Assembly: GCA_003482455.1 (NCBI GenBank)
Contig: DMYW01000055.1
Location: forward strand, 35,498-99,497
Direction: 5' to 3'
DNA from: Rheinheimera sp.
GTDB lineage: Bacteria > Pseudomonadota > Gammaproteobacteria > Enterobacterales > Alteromonadaceae
DNA: 64,000 nt
The position numbers and the translations under genes are program-made. Shown here one piece after another: positions 36,974 to 47,841 of the stretch. The notes beneath the pieces were generated by a model. The model saw only the letters and a list, made by a program, of their open reading frames with translations, was not told the DNA's origin and did no database searches. The number at the start of each line of letters is the position of its first letter. The first letter of the stretch is position 1.

Positions 36974-37370
36974 ACCAGCTCTCCAAAATTAACTTGGCGG
37001 AGTAACAATCGACCGCATCTTTGCTGAGCTTTTTAAAGCCACCTTGTGAGAACAGTTCAGCTCGAGCATCCACTGTCGTTAATCGCTCATCTTGCGCCAC
37101 AACTTTGACCCCAAAGCGTCCGTGCAAGCGGTTGATAAACTTATGCACGCGCGCCGTGAAGGGCTGCTCGGTGCCATCCATATTCAGTGGTAAACCGACG
37201 ACCACCAGATCGGGCTGCCATTCCTTCAGTAACGCGTCAATCTGATCCCAGTTCGGTGTGCCGTCTTGTGCTTTCAGCGCTTTAAGTGTGCTGGCTGTGC
37301 CAGTCAGGCGCTGGCCTACTGCGACGCCGATACTTTTCAGACCGTAATCAAAGGCGAGTATGGTACTCAT
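36954..37370 (-). CDS. yqgF: Holliday junction resolvase-like RuvX/YqgF
   Basis: A 138-residue RNase H-fold nuclease acting in 16S rRNA 5'-end processing. [14 protein letters not shown] holds the first catalytic Asp, [18 protein letters not shown] and [13 protein letters not shown] follow, and the final acidic site is [17 protein letters not shown] 37370 overlaps the yqgE stop by one base (TAATG), a coupled arrangement. Confidence 0.95.
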   Translation of the reverse strand: MSTILAFDYGLKSIGVAVGQRLTGTASTLKALKAQDGTPNWDQIDALLKEWQPDLVVVGLPLNMDGTEQPFTARVHKFINRLHGRFGVKVVAQDERLTTVDARAELFSQGGFKKLSKDAVDCYSAKLILESWFDNNPS

Positions 37371-37927
37371 TAGGCGTGTCCTGCTGTGTTGCTCAGTTGC
37401 CACAACGAAATGCCATTGTGCAGCGCGGCACCTTGCCATTTTTCATCATGGGCTAAATCGAAAATGACTAACGAGCTAGCGGGCAACACTAACCAACTAT
37501 TGTCAGCGATCTCTTGCTCTAGTTGGCCGGCGCTCCAGCCTGCATAACCTAGCGCCAGCAAAAACTTTTCCGGCGCCTTGCTGCTGGCTAAATCTTCTAA
37601 AATGTCCCGCGACGTGGTGAGCATCAATTCATCGTTAAGCGATATGCTACTGCTATAACCAGCCTTAGGACTATGCAAAATAAAGCCTCGATCCGGCTGC
37701 ACCGGACCGCCTGCTACTACGGCTTGTTTGGCATTGAGGCTCTGACCGTCATGAGCAATATCCAGTTGAGTTAACAATTCACTGACAGATAGGTCAATCG
37801 GGTGATTGAGCACTATGCCCATTGCGCCTTCATCGTTGTGTTCACAGATATAAGTGACGGTGCGCCCAAAAAACGGGTCGTCCAGACTTGGCATCGCCAC
37901 TAATAACTGGTTCTGTAATGAGTCCAC
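37370..37927 (-). CDS. yqgE: YqgE/AlgH family protein
   Basis: A 185-residue protein with the family pattern [34 protein letters not shown] and [17 protein letters not shown]. In pseudomonads AlgH influences alginate genes, but a general molecular function is not known. Between gshB and yqgF as in E. coli. Confidence 0.94.
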   Translation of the reverse strand: MDSLQNQLLVAMPSLDDPFFGRTVTYICEHNDEGAMGIVLNHPIDLSVSELLTQLDIAHDGQSLNAKQAVVAGGPVQPDRGFILHSPKAGYSSSISLNDELMLTTSRDILEDLASSKAPEKFLLALGYAGWSAGQLEQEIADNSWLVLPASSLVIFDLAHDEKWQGAALHNGISLWQLSNTAGHA

Positions 37928-37948
37928 ATTAAACCTTTTTACTTCAAA

Positions 37949-38908
37949 CTAACCTGCGGTACGCGCCGCCAAGCGGCGTTCAATGGCATCAAATAACATG
38001 CCGGTGATAGATACATCAAATGCGGCTTCGATTTCTCGAATACAGGTAGGGCTGGTGACGTTAATTTCAGTCAACCGGTCACCGATAATATCGAGGCCAA
38101 CAAAAATCAAACCTTTGGCTTTTAGCGTTGGTCCAACTGCTTTAGCAATAGCCCAATCGGCATCGGACAGCGGCCGCGCTTCGCCACGACCACCGGCAGC
38201 TAAATTGCCGCGGGTTTCGCCTTGCGCAGGAATACGCGCCAAGCAATAAGGCACAGGTTCGCCATCGACCACTAATACGCGCTTATCGCCATCGACAATG
38301 GCTGGAATGTAGGTTTGCGCCATCGCGTAGTGTTGACCGTGATTGGTCAAGGTTTCGATGATCACACTGACATTTGGATCTTGAGCTTTTAAGCGGAAAA
38401 TCGACGCGCCGCCCATGCCATCGAGTGGCTTTAAAATCACGTCGCCTTCGGTTTGGTAAAACGCTTTTAAACGTTGACTGTCTCGGCTAACTAGCGTTTT
38501 TGGCGTATGCTCGGCAAACCAAGCGGTAAAGAGTTTCTCGTTGGCATCACGCAGGCTTTGCGGTTTGTTGACGACCAAGACGCCTTCATCTTCGGCGCGC
38601 TCTAACATGTAGGTCGCGTAGATAAATTCAGTGTCGAACGGCGGGTCTTTGCGCATTAAGATCACGTCTAGATCAGCTAGTGGCATATCCGAAGGTTCAC
38701 CCAAATCGTACCAATGTTGGTAATCATATTGCACCGTCAGCGGCCGCGCGCGGCCAAAGGCTCGACCTTCGAGCATATACAAATCGGCCATTTCAAAATA
38801 AAACAGCTGATAACCGCGCGCTTGCGCTTGCTCGAGCATGGCAAAACTGGAATCTTTTTTGATATTGATGGCGGAAATAGGGTCCATCACTATGCCTAAT
38901 TTGTACAC
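37949..38908 (-). CDS. gshB: Glutathione synthetase
   Basis: GshB joins gamma-glutamylcysteine and glycine using ATP. The 319-residue product shows MDPISAINIKKDSSFAML at the start, LMRKDPPFDTEFIYATY, the ATP-grasp segment VILKPLDGMGGASIF, and the end INVTSPTCIREIEA. It sits between rsmE and yqgE, the common gammaproteobacterial order. Confidence 0.97.
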   Translation of the reverse strand: MYKLGIVMDPISAINIKKDSSFAMLEQAQARGYQLFYFEMADLYMLEGRAFGRARPLTVQYDYQHWYDLGEPSDMPLADLDVILMRKDPPFDTEFIYATYMLERAEDEGVLVVNKPQSLRDANEKLFTAWFAEHTPKTLVSRDSQRLKAFYQTEGDVILKPLDGMGGASIFRLKAQDPNVSVIIETLTNHGQHYAMAQTYIPAIVDGDKRVLVVDGEPVPYCLARIPAQGETRGNLAAGGRGEARPLSDADWAIAKAVGPTLKAKGLIFVGLDIIGDRLTEINVTSPTCIREIEAAFDVSITGMLFDAIERRLAARTAG

Positions 38909-38943
38909 ATCGCGCTCCTTAGTCGGCGAGGGGATGGCGTCTA

Positions 38944-39672
38944 TTACGCTAAATCACCCAGTTGTAATTGCAGTGCAGCGATCGCGGTCAGTGCCGCGGT
39001 TTCTGTGCGCAGCACGCGAGGGCCTAGACGCACGGCTTGAAAACCTGCATGGGTAGTGGCGAGGACTTCTGCATCGCTAAACCCACCTTCCGGACCAATC
39101 ACCAAGCGTAGAGCTTGGGTTGGGGCTAAGCCTTTAATGGTGGCGGAGGTCCACGGATCCAAGGTCAACTTTAATTCATCAGTCTGTTGCGCTAACCAGT
39201 TGGATAAATTAGTCAGCGGGTGAACCACTGGAACCACAGCGCGGCCGGATTGTTCACAGGCAGCAATGACGATTTTTTGCCACTGTTCGCGTTTTTTCTC
39301 GGCTCGTTCGGCATCCAGTTTCACACCACAACGTTCAGTAAACAGCGGCGTGATTTCGGTGACACCCAGTTCTACTGCCTTTTGGATGGCAAAGTCCATC
39401 CGATCGCCGCGGGAAATGCCTTGGCCCAAATGGATTTTTAAAGGAGACTCGACGTCGCGGAACTCACGAGCATGCAATGCGACAGAAACTGTTTTTTTGC
39501 CAACAGCATGGATGACGCCGCTATAGTCGTAGCCATCACCGTTAAATAAAGTAACCGATTCACCGGCTTGCATTCGCAGGACGCGGCCCACATGATTGGC
39601 TGCATCTTCGGTTAATTCACACATAGCTTGCAGTTCAAGCGGTTCGGGATGATAAATTCGCACAGTGCGCAT
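38944..39672 (-). CDS. rsmE: 16S rRNA m3U1498 methyltransferase
   Basis: RsmE methylates U1498 of 16S rRNA with SAM. The 242-residue SPOUT protein begins MRTVRIYHPEPLELQ, very like E. coli, which favours ATG 39672 over 39678. C-terminal knot motifs are LRLVIGPEGGFSDAEV and RLGPRVLRTETAA. First gene of the rsmE-to-DUF1653 operon; divergent from an ABC exporter. Confidence 0.96.
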   Translation of the reverse strand: MRTVRIYHPEPLELQAMCELTEDAANHVGRVLRMQAGESVTLFNGDGYDYSGVIHAVGKKTVSVALHAREFRDVESPLKIHLGQGISRGDRMDFAIQKAVELGVTEITPLFTERCGVKLDAERAEKKREQWQKIVIAACEQSGRAVVPVVHPLTNLSNWLAQQTDELKLTLDPWTSATIKGLAPTQALRLVIGPEGGFSDAEVLATTHAGFQAVRLGPRVLRTETAALTAIAALQLQLGDLA

Positions 39673-39745
39673 CGGCATTCGTTCCCAACGTAAAAAAGCG
39701 TTATGGTAACAGCGCCAGCCAAAGAGATAAATGCGGGAGTGAAGG

Positions 39746-40630
39746 ATGTCGGCAATATTGGAAGTCGCTGGGCTACGTAAGCGCTATGGCGATGTAACGG
39801 CCGTAGATGGCTTATCGTTTTCAGTGCAACCGGGGCAGTGTTTTGGGCTCCTTGGTCCGAATGGGGCGGGCAAAACCACCACCATGGAAATGCTCGAAGG
39901 TATAGTGCAGCCTGATGGCGGCGAGATCCGCTACTTCGGCCAACCAGCGACGGCGCAGCACTTTAAATCGCTCGGCATTCAGTTTCAGCAAACGGCGCTG
40001 CAAGATTTTTTAACCACGCACGAAACACTGAAATTGTTTGCATCGTTTTATGCAGAACCTGCGGACATCGCTGAACTGATTGAATTATGTGAGCTCAGCG
40101 AATTTTTAAACCAGGATCACCGCAAACTGTCGGGCGGTCAGCGGCAGAGGTTGCTGCTTGCGCTGGCATTGGTCAATCAGCCGAAAATTCTATTTCTCGA
40201 TGAGCCGACCACCGGTCTTGACCCGCATGCTCGCCGCAACTTCTGGTCGTTGATCCAATCGATTAAAGGCAAAGGCTGTACCGTCATTTTGACCACGCAT
40301 TATATGGATGAAGCCGAAATGCTATGTGATGACATTGTGATTGTCGATCACGGCAAAATCATCGCCCAAGGCTCGCCTAAAGCGCTGCTAGCCGAGCATT
40401 TCGCCGGCAGTGAATTGCATTTACCTTACCAAGGCGAACTGCCGTCAGTGGACGCGCCGATCCGCGTGCAAGGTGATTTTTTTGTCATCACGAGCCAAGA
40501 TACGGAACAAACGATCCGCGCTCTGCTTGCCTGTAATTGGCCGTTGACCGGTCTTTATGTCAAATCGGCAAATTTGGATGATTTGTTTTTAAAGCTGACT
40601 GGACATTCATTACAAGGAGCTAACGTATGA
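39746..40630 (+). CDS. ABC transporter ATP-binding protein (ABC-2 exporter)
   Basis: A 294-residue ATPase: Walker A GPNGAGKTTT, Q-loop QFQQTALQDFLT, signature LSGGQRQRLLLAL, Walker B ILFLDEPTTGLDP, H-loop TTHYMDEAE. The last 70 residues form the C-terminal extension common in DrrA/NatA-type exporters. ATGA overlap with the permease gene shows coupling. Substrate unknown. Confidence 0.93.
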   Translation: MSAILEVAGLRKRYGDVTAVDGLSFSVQPGQCFGLLGPNGAGKTTTMEMLEGIVQPDGGEIRYFGQPATAQHFKSLGIQFQQTALQDFLTTHETLKLFASFYAEPADIAELIELCELSEFLNQDHRKLSGGQRQRLLLALALVNQPKILFLDEPTTGLDPHARRNFWSLIQSIKGKGCTVILTTHYMDEAEMLCDDIVIVDHGKIIAQGSPKALLAEHFAGSELHLPYQGELPSVDAPIRVQGDFFVITSQDTEQTIRALLACNWPLTGLYVKSANLDDLFLKLTGHSLQGANV

Positions 40631-41646
40631 TCAGTTTTCAGCGCTTTAAAGCCGTGTTGTGGGCGCGCAATATCGAGTTTTGGCGTGATCGCACGGCGCT
40701 GCTGTGGAACTTGTTGTTCCCCATCTTGTTGGTCGTTGGCTTTGCCGCGGCCTTTTCAGGAGACCCAAAAGCCGAATTTAAAGTAGGCGTGATGGAAAGT
40801 TCTATGCCAATCGAGGAACTGACCGCGATTGAGCAAACCAAATACGTTGAATTTGTCCGGTATCAAGACATCAATAAAGCCCAAGACAAAGTCCGCCACC
40901 ACGAATTGGATCTGCTGCTGGATCCAATGAATGCCGAGTATTACGTCAACGACAGCTCGCCGAAAGGATATTTGGTCGAAAAAATCCTGCTGCAACAATG
41001 GCCGGCACTGACCAAACATACGGTGAGTGGTCAAGCCATTCGGTATGTCGATTTTGTAGTGCCTGGCATTATCGGCATGAACATGATGTTTTCCTGTTTG
41101 TTTGGGCTTGGTTATGTGTTGGTGCGCTATCGCAAAAACTCAGTGTTAAAGCGGCTGCAAGCGACGCCGTTGTCCGCGTTTGAGTTTTTGACGGCGCAAG
41201 TCGTTTCACGTCTGTTGATTGTGCTGTGTATCGCCAGTTTTCTATTTACGGCCTGTTACTTTTTGGTGGGGTTTGTGATGCGCGGCTCGCTTGGCCTCTT
41301 GCTACTTACAGCTGTGCTGGGCGCACTGGCGATGATTTCATTAGCTTTGCTGATCGTCAGTCGAGTGCGCAGTGAAGAGTTTGCGGGCGGCATGTTAAAC
41401 CTAACGACTTGGCCTATGATGCTGCTCTCTGGTGTCTGGTTTAGCTTGGAAGGCGCAGCGCCTGCCGTACAGCAGTTCGCTAATCTGTTACCACTGACTC
41501 ATTTGGTGGGGGCGGCACGGGCCATTATGCTCGATGGCGCTGGTTTTGCTGATGTACAACAGCACTTGTTGGTGCTAGTGAGTATGACTGTCGGTTTTTT
41601 ACTGCTGGCAACTTATTGGTTTCGCTGGCAAGGCGATGGTCGTTGA
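40627..41646 (+). CDS. ABC-2 type transporter permease
   Basis: A 339-residue membrane protein: one N-terminal helix (LLFPILLVVGFAAAFSG), a periplasmic domain (about 55-145), then five helices including IIGMNMMFSCLFGLGYVLV and TTWPMMLLSGVWFSLEG, the ABC-2 signature region. Works with the upstream ATPase. It may export a lipid, polysaccharide or drug; nothing nearby says which. Confidence 0.92.
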   Translation: MISFQRFKAVLWARNIEFWRDRTALLWNLLFPILLVVGFAAAFSGDPKAEFKVGVMESSMPIEELTAIEQTKYVEFVRYQDINKAQDKVRHHELDLLLDPMNAEYYVNDSSPKGYLVEKILLQQWPALTKHTVSGQAIRYVDFVVPGIIGMNMMFSCLFGLGYVLVRYRKNSVLKRLQATPLSAFEFLTAQVVSRLLIVLCIASFLFTACYFLVGFVMRGSLGLLLLTAVLGALAMISLALLIVSRVRSEEFAGGMLNLTTWPMMLLSGVWFSLEGAAPAVQQFANLLPLTHLVGAARAIMLDGAGFADVQQHLLVLVSMTVGFLLLATYWFRWQGDGR

Positions 41647-41772
41647 TAGGCTCATCTTGGCGCTACATCGGCGCTTTGGGACAAGCAGGGCATTAAGCCC
41701 TATGAGCTTTTCCTCTAGAAACAATGAACGTCATGAACAACTAACACGATGAATAATTAAATTATGAATAAT

Positions 41773-41800
41773 AAAAAAGGCAGCTTAAGCTGCCTTTTTT
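41773..41800. terminator. Bidirectional terminator between ABC exporter and metK
   Basis: A 12-bp perfect stem (AAAAAAGGCAGC with its complement) and a TTAA loop, with A and T runs suited to both strands. It lies 25 bp from the metK stop. Confidence 0.9.
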
Positions 41801-41824
41801 ACATCGATGCCAGTACCGCTGAGC

Positions 41825-42976
41825 TTATAAACCAGCATCAGCGCGCAGCGCTTCGGCTTTGTTGGTTTGTTCCCATGGGAACTCGTTGCGGCCAAAGTGA
41901 CCGTAGGCAGCGGTTGCTTTATAAATTGGACGCTCTAAGTCCAGCATCTCAATCAGACCATACGGACGCAGGTCAAAATGAGCGCGAATAAGCTTAATCA
42001 GTTGGTCTTCGCTCAGTTTTGACGTGCCAAAAGTCTCAACGCTGATGGATGTTGGATCTGCCACACCAATGGCATATGACACTTGAATTTCACAGCGTTC
42101 AGCAAGACCGGCAGCAACAATGTTTTTCGCCACGTAACGTGCTGCATAGGCAGCTGAGCGGTCCACTTTAGAAGGGTCTTTACCCGAGAAAGCACCACCA
42201 CCGTGACGAGCCATACCACCGTAACTATCGACGATGATTTTACGGCCAGTCAAACCACAGTCGCCCATCGGGCCGCCGATCACAAAACGACCGGTTGGGT
42301 TGATGAAAAACTTGGTGCTCTCACGCAGCCATTCAGCTGGCAACACAGGTTTAATGATGTGTTCCATCACAGCTTCACGCAAATCAGCGGTGGAAATCGT
42401 GTCGCAGTGCTGCGTTGACAACACGACGGCGTCGATACCCACTGGTTTGCCATTTTCATAGATAAATGACAGCTGTGATTTGGCATCTGGGCGCAACCAT
42501 GGCAGCGTGCCGTCTTTGCGCACCTTAGCTTGCTGTTGTACTAAACGGTGTGAATAGGTGATCGGTGCAGGCATCAATACATCAGTTTCGTTACTGGCGT
42601 AACCGAACATCAGGCCTTGGTCACCAGCGCCTTGTTCTTTCGGGTCTTTTTTATCAACACCTTGGTTGATGTCTGGAGATTGTTTACCGATGGCGCTTAA
42701 CACGGCGCATGAATTGGCATCAAAACCCATGTCCGAATGGACATAACCAATTTCGCGAATGGTGCTACGAGTTAACTCTTCGATATCAACCCAAGCTGAA
42801 GTGGTGATTTCACCACCGACCAGTACCATACCGGTTTTGACAAATGTTTCGCAGGCGACACGGGCTTTCGGATCTTGTTCCAGGATGGCATCCAACACCG
42901 CGTCCGAAATTTGGTCGGCGATTTTATCCGGATGTCCTTCAGAAACAGATTCAGAGGTGAAAATATGTTGAGCCAT
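41825..42976 (-). CDS. metK: S-adenosylmethionine synthase
   Basis: MetK makes SAM from methionine and ATP. The 383-residue product starts [20 protein letters not shown] and contains [29 protein letters not shown] and [19 protein letters not shown], all typical. ATG 42976 matches the E. coli start; GTG 42988 would add four residues. Monocistronic, divergent from tkt. Confidence 0.97.
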   Translation of the reverse strand: MAQHIFTSESVSEGHPDKIADQISDAVLDAILEQDPKARVACETFVKTGMVLVGGEITTSAWVDIEELTRSTIREIGYVHSDMGFDANSCAVLSAIGKQSPDINQGVDKKDPKEQGAGDQGLMFGYASNETDVLMPAPITYSHRLVQQQAKVRKDGTLPWLRPDAKSQLSFIYENGKPVGIDAVVLSTQHCDTISTADLREAVMEHIIKPVLPAEWLRESTKFFINPTGRFVIGGPMGDCGLTGRKIIVDSYGGMARHGGGAFSGKDPSKVDRSAAYAARYVAKNIVAAGLAERCEIQVSYAIGVADPTSISVETFGTSKLSEDQLIKLIRAHFDLRPYGLIEMLDLERPIYKATAAYGHFGRNEFPWEQTNKAEALRADAGL

Positions 42977-43419
42977 GTACGTGTTCACTCTAGTTGATAG
43001 TTAATCGGTTTTTCTGGCGACTACACCCTTGGTTAGCCGCCGAAATTTTGGGCTGCGTATTTTAGAGAAACAGTGTCGATGGCGCCAGCACTTTTTGACG
43101 GCCGGACGTCTTAATGCCTGTTTCAAGTTCAAAGTAGTCGGTTTTGTGGCCGTTAGCACGTGGATTTGGGGCCTTTTCAAGCCTATACAAGCGCACTTGC
43201 GTTGGGATGTTTCGACGTCAAGGACTAACCTACGCTTGAACTATTGTTGCAGATCAGTCGCTTCACTGGCTTTTTACATTGCCATTCGGCGCTAGCTCTG
43301 GGAAAATGGCTGATACATCCATCCGCGTAAATCATAACAAGCGATGCCATAATCAGCCGTCAGAGCTTCATCATCGCAATTCCTTGGATATACGATCTGA
43401 CAATTAAGCAGGAGTGACA
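42977..43419. promoter_or_regulatory. metK-tkt divergent intergenic region
   Basis: A 443-bp gene-free stretch between divergent starts. Two GACGTC palindromes occur (43105-43110, in GGACGTCT, and near 43213), each the core of a MetJ box, but neither has a second tandem copy, so MetJ control of metK is only a weak suggestion. The tkt ribosome site CAGGAG is at 43409-43414. No convincing small gene, riboswitch or terminator was seen. Confidence 0.4.
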
Positions 43420-45417
43420 ATGCCGTCCCGCAAACAACTCGCAAACGCGATCCGTGCTCTGAGTATGGATGCCGTGCAAAAAGCCAAATCTGGTCATCCA
43501 GGTGCCCCAATGGGCATGGCCGACATCGCCGAAGTCTTATGGCGTGATTATTTAAAACATAACCCGCAAGACCCGAAATGGGCAGACCGCGACCGGTTTA
43601 TCCTGTCAAACGGTCACGGCTCTATGTTGCTCTACTCACTGCTGCATTTGTCTGGTTATGACTTAAGCATCGATGACCTGAAAAACTTCCGTCAGTTGCA
43701 TTCTAAAACTCCGGGCCACCCAGAATACGGTTATGCACCGGGCGTTGAAACTACAACAGGCCCGTTGGGGCAGGGTATTACCAACGCAGTTGGGATGGCG
43801 ATTGCCGAAAAAGCGCTGGCAGCGCAGTTTAACCGTCCTGGCCACGACGTGGTTGACCATTACACCTACGTCTTTTTAGGTGATGGCTGCTTAATGGAAG
43901 GGGTTTCGCACGAAGCTTGTTCTTTGGCTGGCACATTAGGTCTTGGCAAATTAATCGCCTTCTGGGATGACAACGGCATTTCTATTGACGGCCATGTCGA
44001 AGGTTGGTTCACCGATGACACACCAGCACGCTTTAAAGCGTATGGCTGGCACGTAGTTGCCGATGTCGATGGCCATGATAGCGAAGCGATCCGCGCTGCC
44101 ATTGACGAAGCGCGTAGCGTTACGGATAAACCGACATTAATCTGCTGTAAAACCATCATAGGTTATGGCTCGCCAAATAAATCAGGAAGCCATGATTGTC
44201 ACGGCGCACCGTTAGGCGATGCCGAAATCGCTGCTAGCCGTGAATTCTTGCAATGGGAACATGCTCCATTTGTCATCCCACAAGAAATCTATGCGGGCTG
44301 GGATGGCAAAGCCAAAGGTTCGGCAGCGCAACAAAGCTGGCAACAGAAATTTGACGCCTATGCCAAAGCCTTCCCTGAGCTGGCTGCTGAATTAAAACGT
44401 CGTTTGTCAGGTGAGTTGCCTGCGGATTTTACAGAAAAAGCCAATGCCTACGTTGCACAGTTGCAAGCCAATCCTGCGACCATTGCTACACGTAAAGCCT
44501 CGCAAAACACCCTGAACGCCTTTGGGCCTTGGTTACCTGAATTTATGGGCGGCTCGGCTGACTTAGCCGGTTCAAACTTGACCATTTGGTCAGGTTCCAA
44601 AGGTGTGGCTGCCGATGACGCTTCTGGTAACTATCTGTTTTACGGCGTGCGTGAATTTGGTATGTCAGCCATCATGAACGGTATCGCGTTACATGGTGGC
44701 TTTGTACCATACGGCGCAACCTTCTTGATGTTTATGGAATACGCCCGCAATGCAGTTCGGATGGCTGCGCTGATGAAACAACGGGTTATTTTTGTTTACA
44801 CACATGACTCGATTGGTCTGGGTGAAGACGGTCCAACCCATCAACCGGTTGAACAATTGGCAGCGCTGCGCGTAACGCCAAACTTGATGAACTGGCGTCC
44901 ATGTGACCAAGTTGAATCGGCGGTCGCTTGGCAAGCGGCGGTTGAACGCACCGACGGCCCATCAACACTGATCTTCACGCGGCAAAACCTAGTACAACAA
45001 CCACGCAGCGCGCAGCAAGTTGCTGACATTCGCCGTGGCGGCTATGTGCTGCTTGATAGCGACGGGGCACCAGAACTGATTCTGATTGCCACAGGTTCAG
45101 AAGTAGAATTAGCAGTACAAGCATATAAAGCGTTGTCGGCCAAAGGTCGCAAAGTCCGCGTCGTTTCTATGCCGTCGACCGATGTGTTTGAAGCGCAAGA
45201 TGCTGCTTATCGTGAAGCTGTGTTGCCAGCGGCTGTTACCAAACGCGTAGCGGTGGAAGCGGGTATTGTTGACACTTGGTACAAGTATGTTGGCTTAAAT
45301 GGCAAAGTGATCGGGATGACCGGCTTTGGCGAGTCAGCTCCGGCAGAACAACTGTTTGAATACTTCGGTATCACGACAAATGCAGTGATTGAGGCTGCCG
45401 AGTCGTTATTGGCGTGA
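43420..45417 (+). CDS. tkt: Transketolase
   Basis: Transketolase links the pentose phosphate pathway to glycolysis. The 665-residue product begins [20 protein letters not shown] and has [14 protein letters not shown], the ThDP motif GDGCLMEG...DDNGISIDG, and the pyrimidine-domain block [21 protein letters not shown] 43420 has CAGGAG 5 nt upstream. First of tkt-epd-pgk-fba, though a terminator separates it from epd. Confidence 0.97.
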   Translation: MPSRKQLANAIRALSMDAVQKAKSGHPGAPMGMADIAEVLWRDYLKHNPQDPKWADRDRFILSNGHGSMLLYSLLHLSGYDLSIDDLKNFRQLHSKTPGHPEYGYAPGVETTTGPLGQGITNAVGMAIAEKALAAQFNRPGHDVVDHYTYVFLGDGCLMEGVSHEACSLAGTLGLGKLIAFWDDNGISIDGHVEGWFTDDTPARFKAYGWHVVADVDGHDSEAIRAAIDEARSVTDKPTLICCKTIIGYGSPNKSGSHDCHGAPLGDAEIAASREFLQWEHAPFVIPQEIYAGWDGKAKGSAAQQSWQQKFDAYAKAFPELAAELKRRLSGELPADFTEKANAYVAQLQANPATIATRKASQNTLNAFGPWLPEFMGGSADLAGSNLTIWSGSKGVAADDASGNYLFYGVREFGMSAIMNGIALHGGFVPYGATFLMFMEYARNAVRMAALMKQRVIFVYTHDSIGLGEDGPTHQPVEQLAALRVTPNLMNWRPCDQVESAVAWQAAVERTDGPSTLIFTRQNLVQQPRSAQQVADIRRGGYVLLDSDGAPELILIATGSEVELAVQAYKALSAKGRKVRVVSMPSTDVFEAQDAAYREAVLPAAVTKRVAVEAGIVDTWYKYVGLNGKVIGMTGFGESAPAEQLFEYFGITTNAVIEAAESLLA

Positions 45418-45426
45418 GTCAATGAG

Positions 45427-45449
45427 AAAGGGGCTTGATGCCCCTTTTT
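45427..45449 (+). terminator. Terminator between tkt and epd
   Basis: AAAGGGGC/GCCCCTTT stem with a TTGAT loop and five T. Only 31 bp separate it from the epd start, so epd is transcribed by read-through or from a promoter next to the hairpin. Confidence 0.82.
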
Positions 45450-45480
45450 GTTTCATTTTTCAAAGAGAGCTGCACAACGC

Positions 45481-46545
45481 ATGACAATTCGTGTTGCCAT
45501 CAATGGGTTTGGTCGTATTGGCCGCAGTATTGTGCGGGCGATTTTCGAACGAGGTTTGGAGCAACAAATCCAAGTCGTGGCTATCAATGAGCTCGCTGAC
45601 AATGCAGGTATTTGCCACCTTTTGAAGTATGACAGCAGTCACGGTCGGTTTGACTTTCCTGTACACCTGACAGGGAACCTGCTTCATGTGGCCAACCAAG
45701 CCGTCACTTTGTTGCATCAGCAAGACGCGACCTTGTTGCCGTGGCAACAACTTGCGGTGGATGTCGTCCTTGAGTGTACTGGGGTCTATTCCAGCCGAGC
45801 GGATGCGATGAAACATCTAGAAGCGGGCGCTGGCAAGGTGTTGTTTTCACATCCAGGCGGTCCCGATTTGGATGCGACTATAATCTGCGGTGTCAACGAG
45901 CAGCAGTTGATGCCAACGATGCGTGTAGTCTCAGCAGGTTCATGTACAACAAATTGCATCGTGCCTGTGCTGCACGTGCTGGATCAGGCGTTTGGCGTAG
46001 AGAGCGGGACTATCACGACGATCCATGCGTCGATGCATGATCAACAAGTGATCGATGCCTATCACCCAGATTTGCGCCGTACCCGTGCGGCTAGCCAATC
46101 CATTATTCCCGTTGACACCAAATTAGCCCGCGGTATTGAGCGGATCATGCCGCACCTAGCTGGACGCTTTGAAGCCATTGCCGTGCGGGTACCCACGGTC
46201 AACGTCACGGCGATGGATCTGTCGGTCACTTTGCATCAGGACGTGACTGTTGATGAGGTCAATCGCGTGCTCAAAGCAGCAAAACTGCAACTCAAAGCGG
46301 GTATCTTGGATTATACCGAAGAACCACTGGTGTCCGTTGATTTCAACCACGACCCACATTCGTGCATTGTCGATGGTTCGCAAACCCGAGTGAGTCACAA
46401 ACGTTTGGTCAAATGTTTGGTGTGGTGTGACAACGAGTGGGGCTTTGCCAACCGTATGATCGACACTGCATTAGCAATGACTAAATCAATTAATGAACCC
46501 ATTTCAAATCAACTTGAACAAGGAGAGCGCCATGTCAGTCATTAA
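45481..46545 (+). CDS. epd: D-erythrose-4-phosphate dehydrogenase
   Basis: Epd oxidises erythrose 4-phosphate to 4-phosphoerythronate, toward pyridoxal phosphate. The 354-residue GAPDH-like protein has the Epd-specific [18 protein letters not shown] rather than the GAPDH form, catalytic Cys155 in SAGSCTTNC (usual form SNASCTTNC) and [16 protein letters not shown]. Start ATG 45481 ([15 protein letters not shown]). Its last 14 bp overlap the pgk start, so Epd and Pgk are translationally linked, as the order epd-pgk-fba in E. coli would suggest. Confidence 0.94.
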   Translation: MTIRVAINGFGRIGRSIVRAIFERGLEQQIQVVAINELADNAGICHLLKYDSSHGRFDFPVHLTGNLLHVANQAVTLLHQQDATLLPWQQLAVDVVLECTGVYSSRADAMKHLEAGAGKVLFSHPGGPDLDATIICGVNEQQLMPTMRVVSAGSCTTNCIVPVLHVLDQAFGVESGTITTIHASMHDQQVIDAYHPDLRRTRAASQSIIPVDTKLARGIERIMPHLAGRFEAIAVRVPTVNVTAMDLSVTLHQDVTVDEVNRVLKAAKLQLKAGILDYTEEPLVSVDFNHDPHSCIVDGSQTRVSHKRLVKCLVWCDNEWGFANRMIDTALAMTKSINEPISNQLEQGERHVSH

Positions 46546-47713
46546 AATGGCCGATTTAGATTTAACCAACAAACGGGTGTTAATCCGCGAGGACCTAAAC
46601 GTTCCTGTTAAAAATGGCAAAGTAACCTCAGATGCGCGTTTGAAAGCGTCTATCCCAACTATCGAGTTGGCGCTGAGCAAAGGCGCTCGCGTGATGGTGT
46701 GTTCGCATTTAGGCCGTCCAGAGGAAGGCGTTTATGATGCGGAGTATTCGATGCAACCGGTGGTTGACTACCTAAAAAACGCTTTAACAGCGCCGGTACG
46801 TTTGGCTGCTGAATACTTGGATGGCGTCGATGTTGCCGTTGGTGAAGTCGTGGTGTTTGAAAACGTGCGCTTTAACAAAGGCGAAGGTAAAAACGACGAA
46901 ACACTTTCGCGCAAACTCGCCGCCTTATGCGACGTATTCGTGATGGACGCCTTTGGCACTGCACATCGTGCACAAGCTACAACCCATGGCGTTGCCAAAT
47001 TCGCACCTGTTGCGTGTGCAGGTCCATTGCTTGCTGCCGAATTAGATGCCCTTGCCGCTGCATTGAAAAATCCTAAACGTCCGTTGGTGGCGATTGTCGG
47101 TGGCTCAAAAGTTTCAACTAAACTGACCGTATTAGAATCGCTGTCGAAAGTCGTCGATCAGCTGGTTGTTGGTGGCGGTATCGCCAACACCTTTATTGCA
47201 GCCAATGGCGCTTCTGTAGGTAAATCTTTGTATGAAGCGGATTTAATCCCTGAAGCACAACGACTGATGGCTGCGGCGAAGGCGGCTGGTGGCAACATCC
47301 CTGTCCCAACAGATGTGGTGTGTGGCAAGGTGTTTAGCGAAACAGCCGAGGCTAGCTTAAAAGCTGTGTCAGCCATCGAAGCTGACGATATGGTGTTTGA
47401 TATTGGCCCTGACAGTACGCAAGCATTGGTCGATATTCTGAAGTCTGCCGGCACTATCGTATGGAACGGGCCGGTTGGCGTGTTTGAATTTGACCAGTTT
47501 GGCGCCGGTACTAAAGCTATTGCGCAAGCCATTGCCGAAAGCGACGCATTCAGTATTGCTGGCGGCGGTGATACCCTCGCTGCAATTGACAAATACGGTG
47601 TTGAATCGAAGATTTCATACATTTCTACAGGCGGTGGTGCCTTCCTTGAATTCTTAGAAGGGAAAGTCCTACCAGCTGTAGAGATCCTTGAAGAACGCGC
47701 AAAAAGCGTGTAA
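46532..47713 (+). CDS. pgk: Phosphoglycerate kinase
   Basis: Pgk makes ATP from 1,3-bisphosphoglycerate. The 393-residue product shows [48 protein letters not shown] and the nucleotide site [18 protein letters not shown] 46532 has AAGGAG 8 nt upstream, lying within the end of epd. Confidence 0.97.
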   Translation: MSVIKMADLDLTNKRVLIREDLNVPVKNGKVTSDARLKASIPTIELALSKGARVMVCSHLGRPEEGVYDAEYSMQPVVDYLKNALTAPVRLAAEYLDGVDVAVGEVVVFENVRFNKGEGKNDETLSRKLAALCDVFVMDAFGTAHRAQATTHGVAKFAPVACAGPLLAAELDALAAALKNPKRPLVAIVGGSKVSTKLTVLESLSKVVDQLVVGGGIANTFIAANGASVGKSLYEADLIPEAQRLMAAAKAAGGNIPVPTDVVCGKVFSETAEASLKAVSAIEADDMVFDIGPDSTQALVDILKSAGTIVWNGPVGVFEFDQFGAGTKAIAQAIAESDAFSIAGGGDTLAAIDKYGVESKISYISTGGGAFLEFLEGKVLPAVEILEERAKSV

Positions 47714-47841
47714 TAACAATGTTATAAGTGTTGCTTTTTATTGCCGCAATAAAGACGCCATCGAGACATTCGAATGAGCCGGACCCAAAAGTGGTCAATG
47801 CGCACTAAAAAACTCTTACCCTACAAAAAAGTGAGGAAGTC

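Noticed and set aside
36626..37027. 133-codon frame past pilU
   Set aside because: It crosses the bidirectional terminator and is antisense to DUF1653.
43029..43295. 88-codon frame in the metK-tkt gap
   Set aside because: No ribosome site or conserved pattern; the region is better explained as divergent promoter DNA.
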